From Budvicia diplopodorum (GTDB taxonomy: Bacteria; Pseudomonadota; Gammaproteobacteria; Enterobacterales; Enterobacteriaceae), in assembly GCF_009800925.1 (NCBI RefSeq), contig NZ_WOYF01000001.1:434001-498000 (forward strand): 64,000 bases of DNA. Direction: 5' to 3'. Every line of letters starts with the position of its first letter. Position 1 is the first letter of the stretch. The notes below the pieces were generated by a model, which saw only the letters and a program-made list of their open reading frames with translations, searched no databases and was not told where the DNA came from. Below are positions 1 through 10,337 of the stretch, piece by piece. Made by a program: the position numbers and the translations under genes.

Positions 1-431
1 CCGTCTCTGACGGCTTCATACAGGCCAACCTTGACCTTGGCGACCTTCTCACCCGCCATAGCGCCCAACGCGATAAACAGCTCGTCAGGATCGCCATTAC
101 ACAGCGGAGCCTTACGGTAATCCGCGGTTTCAGGCAGGCGACCGTCCAGCTCGGCCAGCGCACAGCTGGTGCCAAAGGCCACCGACGGTAACGCGCTTTC
201 AAAAGCCTGATCGCCGGTTACCCAGCTGTGCAGCCAGCCTAGCGTTGCTTCTTCAGCCTCTTCCAGCGTTTCATGCGAAAACTCCGGCAAAGGTGAAATC
301 TCACCCCATCCCTGTTTGCCATCCTGCGTCAGGCACATTAGCAGGCCATCGCGGGTTTTCAGCCGCTGATTGCGCAGAATTACGCCCGCCTCCATCGGCA
401 GGCTAAAGCGATAAAGTTCGACTTTGCGCAT
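1..431 (-). CDS. menC: o-succinylbenzoate synthase MenC, 5' part
   Basis: Only the N-terminal 143 or so residues are in the window; the gene runs off the left edge. The protein starts [20 protein letters not shown] and carries the N-terminal capping domain typical of the enolase-superfamily dehydratase that converts SHCHC to o-succinylbenzoate in menaquinone synthesis. The catalytic barrel residues lie outside the window. The start codon overlaps the menB stop codon by one base, so the two are translationally coupled in the same operon. The family and neighbours leave little doubt. Confidence 0.93.
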   Translation of the reverse strand, partial: MRKVELYRFSLPMEAGVILRNQRLKTRDGLLMCLTQDGKQGWGEISPLPEFSHETLEEAEEATLGWLHSWVTGDQAFESALPSVAFGTSCALAELDGRLPETADYRKAPLCNGDPDELFIALGAMAGEKVAKVKVGLYEAVRD

Positions 432-1288
432 TATGGATTACGCTTAAATTTGCTGAAGTCAGGCTGACGCTTTTCATTAAACGCGTTACGCCCTTCCTGA
501 CCTTCGTCGGTCATGTAAAACAGCATCGTGGCGTTACCGGCTAACTCTTGCAGACCGGCCTGACCGTCACAGTCAGCGTTCAGCGCGGCCTTAAGGCAAC
601 GCAGCGCCATTGGACTGTTTTGCAACATTTCACGACACCAGCGTACGGTCTCTTTTTCTAAGTCAGCAACGGGAACCACGGTGTTCACCAGCCCCATGTC
701 TAACGCTTCTTTCGCGTTGTACTGGCGGCACAGAAACCAAATTTCACGGGCTTTCTTCTGGCCGACAATACGCGCCATATACGAAGCACCCCAGCCACCG
801 TCGAAAGAACCGACCTTAGGACCGGTCTGGCCAAAAATAGCGTTTTCTGCCGCTACCGTTAGGTCGCACAGCATGTGTAATACGTGACCGCCGCCGATAG
901 AATAACCGGCAACCATCGCTACCACAGGCTTAGGACAGGTACGGATCTGGCGCTGAAAGTCCAGCACGTTAAGGTGATGAACGCCGCTGTCATCCTGATA
1001 GCCGCCGTAGTCGCCGCGAACTTTCTGATCGCCGCCTGAACAGAACGCTTTCTCACCTTCACCGGTTAAAATAATGGTGCCAATATTGTCATCATAGCGG
1101 GCATCGGCCAGCGCCTGAATCATCTCTTTAACCGTAACCGGGCGAAATGCATTGCGCACTTCCGGGCGGTTGATGGTGATTTTAGCAATACCGTCGGCGG
1201 ACTTGTGATAACGGATATCCTGATAACCTTCGGAGCAATCCAGCCACTCAATCGGGGCGTACAGTTCTTGTTCACTTGGATAAAGCAT
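431..1288 (-). CDS. menB: 1,4-dihydroxy-2-naphthoyl-CoA synthase
   Basis: 285-residue crotonase-fold enzyme that closes the naphthoquinone ring from o-succinylbenzoyl-CoA in menaquinone synthesis. The sequence is nearly collinear with E. coli MenB (same length), including the oxyanion-hole region [15 protein letters not shown] and [15 protein letters not shown]. The Gly in QTG, where other classes have Asp, points to the bicarbonate-dependent type I enzyme. An in-frame ATG nine bases further upstream exists, but the AAGGA ribosome site is nine bases before the ATG chosen here and this start matches the family. It follows menH with a two-base gap and overlaps menC by one base. Confidence 0.97.
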   Translation of the reverse strand: MLYPSEQELYAPIEWLDCSEGYQDIRYHKSADGIAKITINRPEVRNAFRPVTVKEMIQALADARYDDNIGTIILTGEGEKAFCSGGDQKVRGDYGGYQDDSGVHHLNVLDFQRQIRTCPKPVVAMVAGYSIGGGHVLHMLCDLTVAAENAIFGQTGPKVGSFDGGWGASYMARIVGQKKAREIWFLCRQYNAKEALDMGLVNTVVPVADLEKETVRWCREMLQNSPMALRCLKAALNADCDGQAGLQELAGNATMLFYMTDEGQEGRNAFNEKRQPDFSKFKRNP

Positions 1289-1290
1289 AG

Positions 1291-2076
1291 TTAGCATTCC
1301 TTCAAAAATGAAAGCAACCGTTCGGCAAACCCTGCAGGATTCACTGAATGGGCATTATGACCCGCAGCGTTTACCATACGCAGCGGAAAACCATTGTCGC
1401 GAGCAATTTGCTGAAACTTCACATCCTGCTCACCACAGAGATAACAAAAGGGTATATTCCGGCATTCAACTAACCGCTGAAGTTCTTCAACCAGCCAAGG
1501 CTGATGCCCCAAAGAGGTGGCCTCCAGCATATGGGCAACGGCAGATCCGCTATTGTGGCTACGACGCATAATTAGCCGACTGCGTGCCGGTTCGCTTAAT
1601 TCGGCAAATACCGGCTGGCGATACCACTCAGACAGCGCGTCTGGCAGCGGCAGACGGCGGAATTTATCGGCCCACTGGCGATCGTGTTCCAGACGGGCTT
1701 CGCGCTCATCAAAACGGCGCAGCCCGGGGTTTCCCCCTTCAATCGCTAACCCTTTGAGACCCGCACTGTCACCAAAACAGGCGTGATACATCGCGCTGCG
1801 CCCACCCAATGAGTAGCCGATTAACACGTAGTGGTGAATATTATAGGCCAATAGCGTTTCGCCGATCTGCTGGCTTAACGCCGCGAAGGCATCTTGACTA
1901 TTTAATGACTGCGAGCCACCGTGCCCCGGTAAATCTAGCGTAATGCAGGACCACTGGCTAAAGTAGGGTAATACTGAAGCCCAGTCTTCACCGCTTCCCA
2001 GCAGGCCATGAATAAACACCAGCCACGGGCGTTGCTGATTATCACCCGATGCAGGATAACATTTTGCCGCCAGCAT
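1291..2076 (-). CDS. menH: SHCHC synthase MenH
   Basis: 261-residue alpha/beta hydrolase-fold lyase that removes pyruvate from SEPHCHC, the step after MenD in menaquinone synthesis. The nucleophile elbow GYSLGG places the catalytic Ser at about residue 89; an HG oxyanion motif ([12 protein letters not shown]) lies near residue 23, and the C-terminal His is in NAAGHNAH. Length is close to the E. coli protein (252). The start codon overlaps the menD stop by one base, as expected for the menD-menH pair. Confidence 0.95.
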   Translation of the reverse strand: MLAAKCYPASGDNQQRPWLVFIHGLLGSGEDWASVLPYFSQWSCITLDLPGHGGSQSLNSQDAFAALSQQIGETLLAYNIHHYVLIGYSLGGRSAMYHACFGDSAGLKGLAIEGGNPGLRRFDEREARLEHDRQWADKFRRLPLPDALSEWYRQPVFAELSEPARSRLIMRRSHNSGSAVAHMLEATSLGHQPWLVEELQRLVECRNIPFCYLCGEQDVKFQQIARDNGFPLRMVNAAGHNAHSVNPAGFAERLLSFLKEC

Positions 2077-3749
2077 CAGAATGCCGCCGCGTCGTTAACC
2101 AGCTGGCGTAAGGCTTCGGCGCCATCGTGCGGCGCAACCCGCAGTTCAAGCAGCAGCACGCCCTGCCGGTTCCAGCGTTGCTGAACGGTTGCCAACAGGC
2201 TATTCCAGTCCTGCGGGCAAGCGTAGTCTAAGCCAAACATTGCCGCCGCATGTTCAAAATTAAGATGGTGAGGCATGCGGTAAAAGCGCTCTCTTTCCGC
2301 TTCCGGCGTGGGCAGCAGCGAAAATATCGAACCACCGTTATTATTCACCACAATCAATACCGTTGGCGCAGTGCACTGGCTGATTAATGCCAGCGCGTTT
2401 AAATCATATAGCGCAGAAATATCGCCAACCACCGACAGCATCGGTTGATTGGCAGCGCGCTGAACCCCGGCGGCAGTGGAGAGCAAACCGTCGATACCGC
2501 TGGCTCCGCGATTGCTATACACCGGATAACCCACCGGCAGCTGCGCCAGTGCGTCAATCAGTCGCACAATCAGGCTATTACCGGCAAAAAATAACCCGTT
2601 TTCCGGCAGTAACGCGGGCAGCCTGCTGGCCAGTTGGGCTTCACCAAACGATGACTCCAAACGTTCAGCGACCCGTTGGTGCGTTTGATTGGCTATGTTA
2701 CTCAACGGCGCGGCCCATGGCTGATGCTTAACCGCCGGATGAAGCGCCAGCCAATGGCCGATATCAGCCACTAAGCGACGCCCCCGATGGTTAGCCGGAT
2801 CCAGCCGGCCTTCGATATGATCAATCAGCCAGTATTCCTGCGGTTTGCAGCTCGCCTGCCACTGCGATATCCGCTTACCCGTCAGGCTAGCGCCAAACTG
2901 GATCACCATGTCACACTGTTCTAGCAGCCGCTGAGCCTGAGGATTATTCAACCACAGATCGGCACAGGGCAACGGTTGGCCGGAGCTGGAAAGCACATCG
3001 CCTAACAGCGGCCACCCCAAGGTTTCGGCCCACTGAGCGACCAGTTTTCCCTGTTCAGCACTCATCCGTGCGGCAATCACCACGCCACGACGGTTCTGCC
3101 ACTCAGGCCAGTCATTCTGGCGCACGGCCACGCCGTTGCTGCCACCGCACAGCCAAGGCTTGTGCCCTTGCCACCAGTCGCCTAAACCGGCAGACCACGA
3201 AGCATAGGCTAACTCATCGCCGCCGTATAACGGCTCAGCAAACGGGCAATTAACGTGCAAAGCGCCCTGTTTCAGGACTGACATCGCGTTGTCGAGCGTA
3301 GAAGCCAGCCACGCAGCAGGAATATCGGGCGTCGGCCGAGGTAAAGAGAGGGTTGCCGTTGGGTGATGAGAAAAAATACCGTCCTGACGAATCGCCTGAT
3401 TGGCCCCGCAGTCAATCAGCTCTGGCGGGCGATCTGCGGTGAGTAGCACCAAACGTTCACCGGTCAGGCTAGCTTCAATCAGCGCAGGATAAAGATTAGC
3501 TACGGCGGTACCGGAAGTGACAATCACCGCCACCGGCTGACCTGTCACTTTTGCTAAGCCTAAGGCCAAATGCCCGAGGCCACGCTCATCAAAGTGGGTA
3601 TGACAGGTTATTTTGGCGTTGGCTGCCGCTTCTAGCGTCAGAGAGGTAGACCGTGAACCGGGTGCAATACAAACATGCTGAACCCCGTGGCGGGTTAATG
3701 TTTCTAACAGCACTGCCGCCCAGCGGCGGTTAAACACACTAATTGACAT
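2076..3749 (-). CDS. menD: SEPHCHC synthase MenD
   Basis: 557-residue thiamine-diphosphate enzyme joining isochorismate and 2-oxoglutarate, the committed step to menaquinone. Visible marks are the N-terminal pyrimidine-domain Glu in [13 protein letters not shown] (about residue 55) and the C-terminal cofactor and metal motif beginning [12 protein letters not shown] and ending [12 protein letters not shown]. Length equals the E. coli enzyme (556). In E. coli menF lies directly upstream; here three unrelated genes intervene, so menD probably has its own promoter in the 200 bases before it. Confidence 0.97.
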   Translation of the reverse strand: MSISVFNRRWAAVLLETLTRHGVQHVCIAPGSRSTSLTLEAAANAKITCHTHFDERGLGHLALGLAKVTGQPVAVIVTSGTAVANLYPALIEASLTGERLVLLTADRPPELIDCGANQAIRQDGIFSHHPTATLSLPRPTPDIPAAWLASTLDNAMSVLKQGALHVNCPFAEPLYGGDELAYASWSAGLGDWWQGHKPWLCGGSNGVAVRQNDWPEWQNRRGVVIAARMSAEQGKLVAQWAETLGWPLLGDVLSSSGQPLPCADLWLNNPQAQRLLEQCDMVIQFGASLTGKRISQWQASCKPQEYWLIDHIEGRLDPANHRGRRLVADIGHWLALHPAVKHQPWAAPLSNIANQTHQRVAERLESSFGEAQLASRLPALLPENGLFFAGNSLIVRLIDALAQLPVGYPVYSNRGASGIDGLLSTAAGVQRAANQPMLSVVGDISALYDLNALALISQCTAPTVLIVVNNNGGSIFSLLPTPEAERERFYRMPHHLNFEHAAAMFGLDYACPQDWNSLLATVQQRWNRQGVLLLELRVAPHDGAEALRQLVNDAAAF

Positions 3750-3952
3750 GGTGGGCCCACCGAAGACAAACTTAATTAGTTGATTTTAATGAAATAATAG
3801 AATCAGGTATTGGACACTATGGTACACCAACCGCCAGACATCGACAATAAATCGAAATAGGCATATTAGGCCGTTATAGAAACGCGTTGATTTATAAGTA
3901 AATACAAAAATAAAAATTCAATCAACGGACAGCGGGTGAATAAAAACGGGCC

Positions 3953-4408
3953 TTAGCTGACCACTTTCTTATACGCCCCATACAGTAGGCGAATCACTTT
4001 CAGCACCACCAGCTGCACCACCATGATGATGAAAAAAATTAAGCCCGCCTGCCTTCCTATTTTGCAGTAATTCCAGTCACAGGATAGCTCTGACTCATCA
4101 AGGCAAAAGACGCCGTTAACGTTATGGTCAATAGCCAGATCCATATACAGATAGCTGGCAATAAGCGCACTAAAAAGGGTCAGATAAAGAATAAACCGAG
4201 ACTTCAGCTGAAAGTATAAGTCGCTAAACATATAAACCATAAAAATGGCTGGAACCAGCAGCTTTATACCGTGTGAAAAATAGAAGAAAAATGTGGGATT
4301 AAGGTGAACGGACAAAAAGTCATTAAAATAATAGGTTATACACAACAAAATGAGCCATAGGCTTACGCTCAGCGGGTGGAATAATCTCTTTATTAACCTA
4401 GTTATCAT
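3953..4408 (-). CDS. unknown four-helix inner-membrane protein
   Basis: 151 residues, not recognised. The protein begins with a basic stretch (MITRLIKRLF) and has four hydrophobic segments at about residues 14-33, 42-62, 72-91 and 121-143. A Cys-containing loop lies between helices 3 and 4 (FCLDESELSCDWNYC). It is rich in Phe, Leu and Tyr, and the DNA is more AT-rich than neighbouring genes, which suggests recent acquisition. It lies between menD and yebB on the same strand. A GGTGGAAA sequence just before the ATG could serve as the ribosome site. Function cannot be stated. Confidence 0.7.
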   Translation of the reverse strand: MITRLIKRLFHPLSVSLWLILLCITYYFNDFLSVHLNPTFFFYFSHGIKLLVPAIFMVYMFSDLYFQLKSRFILYLTLFSALIASYLYMDLAIDHNVNGVFCLDESELSCDWNYCKIGRQAGLIFFIIMVVQLVVLKVIRLLYGAYKKVVS

Positions 4409-4548
4409 TTTCCACCCAATAAGCCTGAATGAGACACTTTAATACTATAGCTAATTGGTCACAGTATGGGCAACAACAAACGCTTGTTTAATCAGTATTA
4501 AACCTGATATATACGTATTCTCATCGGCCTTTTTTTACGGTGATTGAC

Positions 4549-5154
4549 TTAACGTTGATACCAGTCAGGCCGATTCTCTGCGGCCTCAGGGTGACTATTA
4601 AATACCGAGAACAGCGACGGAAAGAACCATAGGCTGGCAGGCGTAACGGTTTTGCGCTCCCAAGGAATAGACCCCATAAACCACAGGTGCCAGAACTGTA
4701 ATCGGGCATCAGGATTATTACTGAGCAGCGTATTGAAGGTTTCCACTTTGCCTATCGGTACCGATAACGCGTCGCGGTAAATATCAAACACAAATTTAGA
4801 ACAAAACTGGCGCGATGATTCATATTTGAAGCCGGTGTGATACAGCACGTTAAGCCGTTCTGGAACCTGCTCAACAATCGCCCGTTTTTGAGCTTCACTC
4901 AGCCCGCCGTTCAGCCGACGAATGCCATAGCGCCCGTCAACGGAACGCGCAATAAACTTACTCAACGTCGTCGTCTGGGACAGCGGTACTTTACTCTCGG
5001 CCACGATATAGTCTTCACCGTCATGGCCGATAATAATGCCAACGTGGTTACTCCAGCAGGCCGATGCCGCTGAAACCTGACGAAACAGAAGATTACCAAT
5101 ACAGGTAAACACCACATCACCCACTTCATACGCTACTGGATATTCAACGTTCAT
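4549..5154 (-). CDS. yebB: YebB family permuted papain-like protein (DUF830)
   Basis: 201 residues, closely matching E. coli YebB (200), a DUF830 protein of unknown role related to circularly permuted NlpC/P60 cysteine peptidases. The His in [12 protein letters not shown] (near residue 37) and the Cys in [12 protein letters not shown] are the expected catalytic pair in permuted order; the C-terminal block [14 protein letters not shown] is also conserved. Three consecutive ATG codons follow an AAAGGA site; the third has correct spacing and gives the family start. A longer reading frame upstream (to 5307) would overlap yjbB and is not needed. E. coli yebB lies elsewhere, so this location is unusual. 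Confidence 0.85.
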   Translation of the reverse strand: MNVEYPVAYEVGDVVFTCIGNLLFRQVSAASACWSNHVGIIIGHDGEDYIVAESKVPLSQTTTLSKFIARSVDGRYGIRRLNGGLSEAQKRAIVEQVPERLNVLYHTGFKYESSRQFCSKFVFDIYRDALSVPIGKVETFNTLLSNNPDARLQFWHLWFMGSIPWERKTVTPASLWFFPSLFSVFNSHPEAAENRPDWYQR

Positions 5155-5303
5155 CATCATTCCTTTGCTAATAAGCCATTGTTTAAATAACCAAATTCTC
5201 CATAAACTAGCGAATAACCAAGAGTGAATCAACGAAGACGACAAACCTTTACTTTGGCTGACATATTTATCAGTTCCCGCAGTTATTGATACTGCACAAC
5301 GCC

Positions 5304-6926
5304 TCAATCCGCCCGTTCATCATCATTCACTTCCAGCACATAGTACGCTACCGCACCGAATAAAGAGTTGAGCCGGGTCATATCGGCCAATAGCCCCATA
5401 TGCAGCGAACTGGTTTCCAGACTCTGAACGTCCTGCTGATGCAGGCGATCGACGTGGGCATGGGAATAACGCTGGCTGTGTAAACGAAACCTATGCTTAG
5501 CCCGGCGCAGGCGCTTAGCATTATCCACATCGCCGGTAAGAAAAACCGACATTGCCAAATCGAGATTTTTCACTAACCGCGCGTGCTGGGTATTCAGCTC
5601 TATCGCCCCTTCGGCGGAAAACGAACGGCGGGCAATCAGCGATTTAGATGAAACGTCGGACGTCATACGCTCAATAATATCGCCAGCCTGCTCGAGGTTA
5701 ACCACGGTATCAATAATCTCAGCCCAGCGGCGTGAATCCTCTTCGCTCAGCTCGTCCTGTTCAATACGTGCCAAATACAGCTTAATGGCACCAAACAGCA
5801 TATCCACTTCATCTTCCAAATGGCTGACCTCCCGCTTTTTATGGGGATCGCCTTTCATCACTTCATTAAAGCCGTTTAGCATCTGTCCGATAACATCGCC
5901 CAAGCGTAACGTTTCGCGCACGGTATTAGACAAAGCCAGTGAGGGCGTATCTAAGGCAGAAGTATCGAGATAGCGCGGAGCCAGCGGCGCATCAACCGAT
6001 AAATCATTGGGAATCAGCCAAGTGGTCAACCGGGCCATCGGCGCCACAAACGGCAGCATCAGCAAACAGCGCAGTAGGTTATAAACCACGTGGAAGTAGA
6101 TAACGACCTCGGCGGTACGCAATGGATACGGCTTGATCCATTCGCTCAATGCGCCTATCCACGGCAGCACCAGCAAACAGCCGATAGCTTTAAATAATAA
6201 GCTGCCCAGCACCAACCGCCGGGATACTGCCCCCTGTCCCCGACTGCTCATCAGCGCCAGAAATCCGCTGCCTAGGTTGGAACCGATAACAATCGATAAG
6301 GCAATATACAGCGAAACCATACCGGTCGCGGCCAGCGTTGCGGTCAGCAATACGGCGGCTAGGCTGGAATAGCTGACTATCGCAAACAGTGCGCCGATCA
6401 GCAGGGCAAGGATCACATCGCTGGCCAGAGAAGAAAAAACCACCTGAACGGCAGAAGCCTGAGCGATCGGTTCTGCCGCAGCAACAATGAGCTGTAGCGC
6501 CTGAAGAATTAAGCCAAGGCCGATAGCCACGCGCCCCATCTGGCCAACGCGGCTTTTGCGCTGGCTAAGAAAGGTCATCACGCCAAACAGAATAAGCAGC
6601 GGGGATAGCCATGAAAGATCGAAGGTCAGCACCCGGGCCATCAGGGCAGTACCCACGTCTGCGCCCAGCAGTATCACTAGCCCGGGAGAGAGGGAAATTA
6701 ACCCCTGAGAGACAAAAGAGATCGTTAATAATGCCGTGGCATTACTGCTCTGAACCAGCGCGGTCACGCCGATACCGGCAATAAACGCCTGCCACTTCCT
6801 GTGTATGCTCACGCTTAATATGCGGCGCAGATCGCTGCCGTACACCCGCATAATGCCGGTACGAACAATATGAGTGCCCCATACCAGCAGGGCAACGGAA
6901 GAAAGAAGGTGAAGCAGCGTCAACAT
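5304..6926 (-). CDS. yjbB: Na+/phosphate cotransporter family protein YjbB
   Basis: 540-residue inner-membrane carrier matching E. coli YjbB (543), which exports phosphate when overexpressed. The N-terminal 300 residues hold the two inverted PNaS repeats with their signature loops [10 protein letters not shown] (about residue 60) and [12 protein letters not shown] (about 215), plus [16 protein letters not shown]. The C-terminal 200 residues form a PhoU-like cytosolic helical domain ending [14 protein letters not shown]. It sits between menF and menD, unlike in E. coli. No convincing Pho box was found in the 340 bases upstream. Confidence 0.93.
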   Translation of the reverse strand: MLTLLHLLSSVALLVWGTHIVRTGIMRVYGSDLRRILSVSIHRKWQAFIAGIGVTALVQSSNATALLTISFVSQGLISLSPGLVILLGADVGTALMARVLTFDLSWLSPLLILFGVMTFLSQRKSRVGQMGRVAIGLGLILQALQLIVAAAEPIAQASAVQVVFSSLASDVILALLIGALFAIVSYSSLAAVLLTATLAATGMVSLYIALSIVIGSNLGSGFLALMSSRGQGAVSRRLVLGSLLFKAIGCLLVLPWIGALSEWIKPYPLRTAEVVIYFHVVYNLLRCLLMLPFVAPMARLTTWLIPNDLSVDAPLAPRYLDTSALDTPSLALSNTVRETLRLGDVIGQMLNGFNEVMKGDPHKKREVSHLEDEVDMLFGAIKLYLARIEQDELSEEDSRRWAEIIDTVVNLEQAGDIIERMTSDVSSKSLIARRSFSAEGAIELNTQHARLVKNLDLAMSVFLTGDVDNAKRLRRAKHRFRLHSQRYSHAHVDRLHQQDVQSLETSSLHMGLLADMTRLNSLFGAVAYYVLEVNDDERAD

Positions 6927-7267
6927 AGTAATTTCCTGTTATTCAACGACGAATAAACAGCCTGTGCCGTTGAACGATATTACGTCGATTCATCAACGAA
7001 TAGCCCCGATAGAAAATACGGCAGCCTGTCGCATAGGTCGATAAACCGAACGTTATTCACGAGTGACAATGACTCAAATGATAATAGCCTGCGAAGGCAA
7101 ACGTAGTTTGAGTTTTGCTAGCCTGATAATTTTAGCCTCCCTGAATTCCGGTCAAGCCAAGCGCCGAATGGGTCATTCGGCTTGAAAGAAAAATGCGTAG
7201 CTGAAAATTAGTGATACTAAGAAGTATAGGAGCAGAATCGAATCAGGGATGGTTGCGTTTTTCTGTG
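6927..7267. other. menF-yjbB intergenic region
   Basis: 341 bases without a credible gene. It contains a hairpin at 7159-7184 (an AAGC..CCGAAT arm pairing with ATTCGGCTT) that has no adjacent T-run on either strand, so it is not a clear terminator, although it lies downstream of menF. The part nearest yjbB must hold that gene's promoter; no motif stands out. Confidence 0.6.
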
Positions 7268-8587
7268 TTACTCATCTTGCTCTAATAACGTTCTTAATCC
7301 GGCGGCCTTATTCTCTATTTCTAGCCACTCCTGCTGCGGGTCTGAACCGGCAACGATACCGGCTCCGGCGTACAGATGAACGTTATTGCCTTCCACTAAC
7401 GCGGAACGTAGCGAAACGGCAAACTCGGTTTGATTGAGGGATAAATAACCCGCGGAGCCCGCGTACCAACCACGGGTAAAGGGTTCCTGACGCAGAATAA
7501 ACTGGCGGGCCGGTTCACGAGGAAGCCCCGCAACCGCGGCCGTAGGCTGTAGGCGCTGTAGGCTATCTGCATCATCAACCGTTGCAAGCTCGGCATGAAT
7601 GCTGCGACGCAGGTGCTGTACCTTGCGCAAACGAACAATCTCAGCGGGTAAAACGTCTATTGCCAACGTTCCGCCCTGCAGGCGTTGGCAAATATCGTCA
7701 ACTACCAGCAGATTTTCATGCTGGTTTTTCTTGTCCTGCATCAGCCAGTCGCCCAGCGCTTTGGCTTTCTGATTATCCGGTGAACCCGAAGCAGTACCGG
7801 CCAGCGCTTCGGTTTTTAACTGGTTACCCACGCGCAAAAACAGGCACTCAGGAGACGATCCCAAAAATGCCCTATCCCGGTCCATTCTCATCATAAAATG
7901 AAAACAGTGATGGTTAACCTTGGCGCTGGCATTCAGAAACGCGGCCGGATTGAGCGGCTCATTAAGAGATAAGGTTGAACGACGGGCCAGTACTACTTTT
8001 TCAAATGAACGGTTACGAATAGCTTCCAGCGCTTGTTCCAGCAATGAACACCACCCCGGCTTATCGGGCAAATGGGTAACGCCGTTAATTTTTACGTTCA
8101 GCGCAGCCAGCGGTTCACTGGTGGTCAGCCGTGCCAGACACTGCTCAGCCAGCGCGATGTCGTCAGCTAAAGAGGTTTCACTGTATAGATTAACCACCAG
8201 ACGTTCGCCATCTCTATCGCGCAGTAGCTCGATGCGAGGCAAAAACAGCGCGCTCTTTGGCGTATTGGCCGAAGGGATTTCAACCTGATCGAAGGTGTTC
8301 AGCCCCCAAATGCGCATATCGGCAACGCTGTTATTCACCAGAAACTGATGGGCAGACTCGGCGTCATTAAAGCGGATAACTTCACCGCACACCGCCGCCT
8401 CTTCGAGATCGTCGCGCTGACGCCAGTAAAATTGAGGAAATATTGGCTGAGCCGCTAACCAGCTCAGCAAGGAAGAGCGTTGTTGAAGCGTTAGGGGAAT
8501 GGTAATACGCTCCCTGCCTGGACCCGGACGAGCAACGTCTTGTAAACGTTGATGCAGTTGCTTTACCAGCTCAGAAATTTGCTTCAC
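7268..8587 (-). CDS. menF: isochorismate synthase MenF
   Basis: 439-residue chorismate-utilising enzyme making isochorismate for menaquinone. The conserved elements are EKVVLARRS with the general-base Lys, FLGSSPECL, TEALAGTASGS, QPTAAVAGLPR and YAGSAGYLS, all in family order. I chose the GTG start because it follows GAGAGG by five bases and gives the E. coli MenF length (431) and N terminus; an upstream ATG at 8692 would add 35 poorly conserved residues. The gene is separated from menD by yjbB, yebB and an unknown gene, breaking the usual menFDHBC order. Confidence 0.93.
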   Translation of the reverse strand: MKQISELVKQLHQRLQDVARPGPGRERITIPLTLQQRSSLLSWLAAQPIFPQFYWRQRDDLEEAAVCGEVIRFNDAESAHQFLVNNSVADMRIWGLNTFDQVEIPSANTPKSALFLPRIELLRDRDGERLVVNLYSETSLADDIALAEQCLARLTTSEPLAALNVKINGVTHLPDKPGWCSLLEQALEAIRNRSFEKVVLARRSTLSLNEPLNPAAFLNASAKVNHHCFHFMMRMDRDRAFLGSSPECLFLRVGNQLKTEALAGTASGSPDNQKAKALGDWLMQDKKNQHENLLVVDDICQRLQGGTLAIDVLPAEIVRLRKVQHLRRSIHAELATVDDADSLQRLQPTAAVAGLPREPARQFILRQEPFTRGWYAGSAGYLSLNQTEFAVSLRSALVEGNNVHLYAGAGIVAGSDPQQEWLEIENKAAGLRTLLEQDE

Positions 8588-8704
8588 TACAACCTCTCGT
8601 CCAAAACTAACTGTATAAAATTTGCCATAAGCCTCAGGAAACGGATTATACGGCGGATCGCGCTGAAAAACAGGTAAAAAAATACCGACCACCGGCCTAG
8701 TGCA

Positions 8705-8846
8705 GTCGGTTAAGCATTCTTACATCATGCGGCCTTATTATGTCGTACTATGTCGTCATCCCGGCGAAAGCCGGGACCTAGGTTTTAGCTAACAAATTAG
8801 CGCTTGGCTTAAAGACCGAGCCCCGGTTTTCACCGGGGTGACGAAG
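8705..8846 (+). repeat. dispersed intergenic repeat, long copy (142 bp)
   Basis: Non-coding element between menF and nuoN with a second, shorter copy at 40740-40827 on the opposite strand. Shared parts, in order: GTCGGTTAAGCATT with the following 25 bases, the palindrome TCCCGGCGAAAGCCGGGA (8759-8776), and the palindrome CCCCGGTTTTCACCGGGG (8821-8838) followed by TGACGAAG. This copy has about 44 bases between the two palindromes and about 10 before the first that the other copy lacks. Placed at the 3' end of nuoN, its GC-rich hairpins may protect or end the transcript. Confidence 0.8.
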
Positions 8847-8873
8847 AGGAGAGAACAACAATAATCAAGCAGA

Positions 8874-10331
8874 TTACATCGGCAACGCATGTTTCACTAA
8901 TGCGATCAGCGGCTCCGGATACAAACCAAGCACCACCACCGCAATAGCAGACAGCAGAACAACAACGCCGCCGGCGGTTAATGCCCAGTTACTTGGCGTA
9001 TCGCGGCGCAGCGTTTTCGGTGCGCTCAGGTATAGGCTGACCATCACTCTCAGGTAGTAGTACAAGCCAATCGCACTACCCACCACCACCGCACCGGTTA
9101 ACCACCACAGTTCAGCGCTAACGCCGATAGCAATAACGTAGAACTTACCGATAAAGCCTAAGGTCATCGGTATACCGGCCAAAGACAGCATCATCACGGT
9201 TAATACCGCAGACAGAATCGGCTTATGCCAGAACAGCCCACGATAGGAGAACAGTGATTCTGCGTCCGGGCCGCTATACGGGCTAGACATCAGGCTAACT
9301 ACGCCAAAGGCACCCAGACTGGCAAACAGATAACCGGCCAAGTACACATTAACGCTTTCAATAGATAGTCCGGTATGGCTTTGAACCGCAATCAGCGCCA
9401 CCAGCAAATAGCCTAAGTGAGCAATTGAAGAGTAACCCAGCATACGCTTAATGTTACTCTGGCTGATGGCCATAATATTACCGAACAGAATGGAACAGAA
9501 CGCAATCACGGCCAGCACCAAACGAACGGATTCACCGTCAGAGACCGGCGCGTACAGAAACATACGCACTAAGGCACCGAAAATAGCAATCTTACTGGCG
9601 GTTGCCAAAAAGGTTGATACCGGCGCAGGCGCGCCCTGATAAACGTCCGGCGTCCACAGCTGGAACGGAACTAACGACAGCTTAAAGCCAAAGCCAACCA
9701 GCATCATACCCAGACCGGCCAGCAGCAGCGGCTGATGCAGTGACGCATCGCTCATGCTGTGCCCCAGCGTGGCGAAAGAGAGGCTACCTGTTCCGGCATA
9801 CAGCAGCGCCATACCAAACAGCAGGAAGGACGAAGCCGCCGCCGACAGCAGCATGTACTTGATTGCCGCTTCCAGCGATCGACGCTGACGGTATGCATAG
9901 CCCACCAGCCCAAACAGCGGCAGGGAGATCAGCTCAATACCGATAAACAGCGAGGCTAAATGGTTAGCGCTGGCTAACAGCAGGCCACCCAGTGCCGCAA
10001 TCAGGACTAAAAGATAAAACTCTTCTTTATTATCCGGATAGCCGCTCAGCCACGGGTAGGCAAAGGTACAGGTTGCCAGACTGGCCAGAAGCACTAGCCC
10101 GGTGAAGAAAGAGGAAAAACCGTCCACCCGAAGCAGCGGAGTCACATCCATTGGAGGCTGCTGCCCGACGAAAAACAGCGAGAGCAGAGCAACGTTGAGG
10201 CCAATAACCGCAATGGTTGCATTAATGAAGTGGTCGCGTCGCCACGCAATGGAAAGCATCACGATTACCACGGTTAATCCAACGATTAACAGCGGTAACA
10301 GAGCGATCATATGTTGTGCAGTTAAAGTCAT
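8874..10331 (-). CDS. nuoN: NADH-quinone oxidoreductase subunit N
   Basis: 485-residue antiporter-like membrane subunit of complex I, the same length as E. coli NuoN, with about 14 transmembrane helices. The conserved proton-channel Lys-containing helix region [19 protein letters not shown] and [17 protein letters not shown] are present. It is the last gene of the nuo operon, six bases after nuoM, and is followed by a hairpin-rich repeat. Confidence 0.97.
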   Translation of the reverse strand: MTLTAQHMIALLPLLIVGLTVVIVMLSIAWRRDHFINATIAVIGLNVALLSLFFVGQQPPMDVTPLLRVDGFSSFFTGLVLLASLATCTFAYPWLSGYPDNKEEFYLLVLIAALGGLLLASANHLASLFIGIELISLPLFGLVGYAYRQRRSLEAAIKYMLLSAAASSFLLFGMALLYAGTGSLSFATLGHSMSDASLHQPLLLAGLGMMLVGFGFKLSLVPFQLWTPDVYQGAPAPVSTFLATASKIAIFGALVRMFLYAPVSDGESVRLVLAVIAFCSILFGNIMAISQSNIKRMLGYSSIAHLGYLLVALIAVQSHTGLSIESVNVYLAGYLFASLGAFGVVSLMSSPYSGPDAESLFSYRGLFWHKPILSAVLTVMMLSLAGIPMTLGFIGKFYVIAIGVSAELWWLTGAVVVGSAIGLYYYLRVMVSLYLSAPKTLRRDTPSNWALTAGGVVVLLSAIAVVVLGLYPEPLIALVKHALPM

Positions 10332-10337
10332 GGCGAT

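Noticed and set aside
5155-5307. Longer yebB starting at 5307 and overlapping yjbB
   Set aside because: The extra 51 residues have no likeness to YebB, and a good ribosome site sits right before the triple ATG at 5152-5160.
7159-7184. Terminator after menF
   Set aside because: The stem exists, but neither strand has a T-run after it; kept only as a hairpin.
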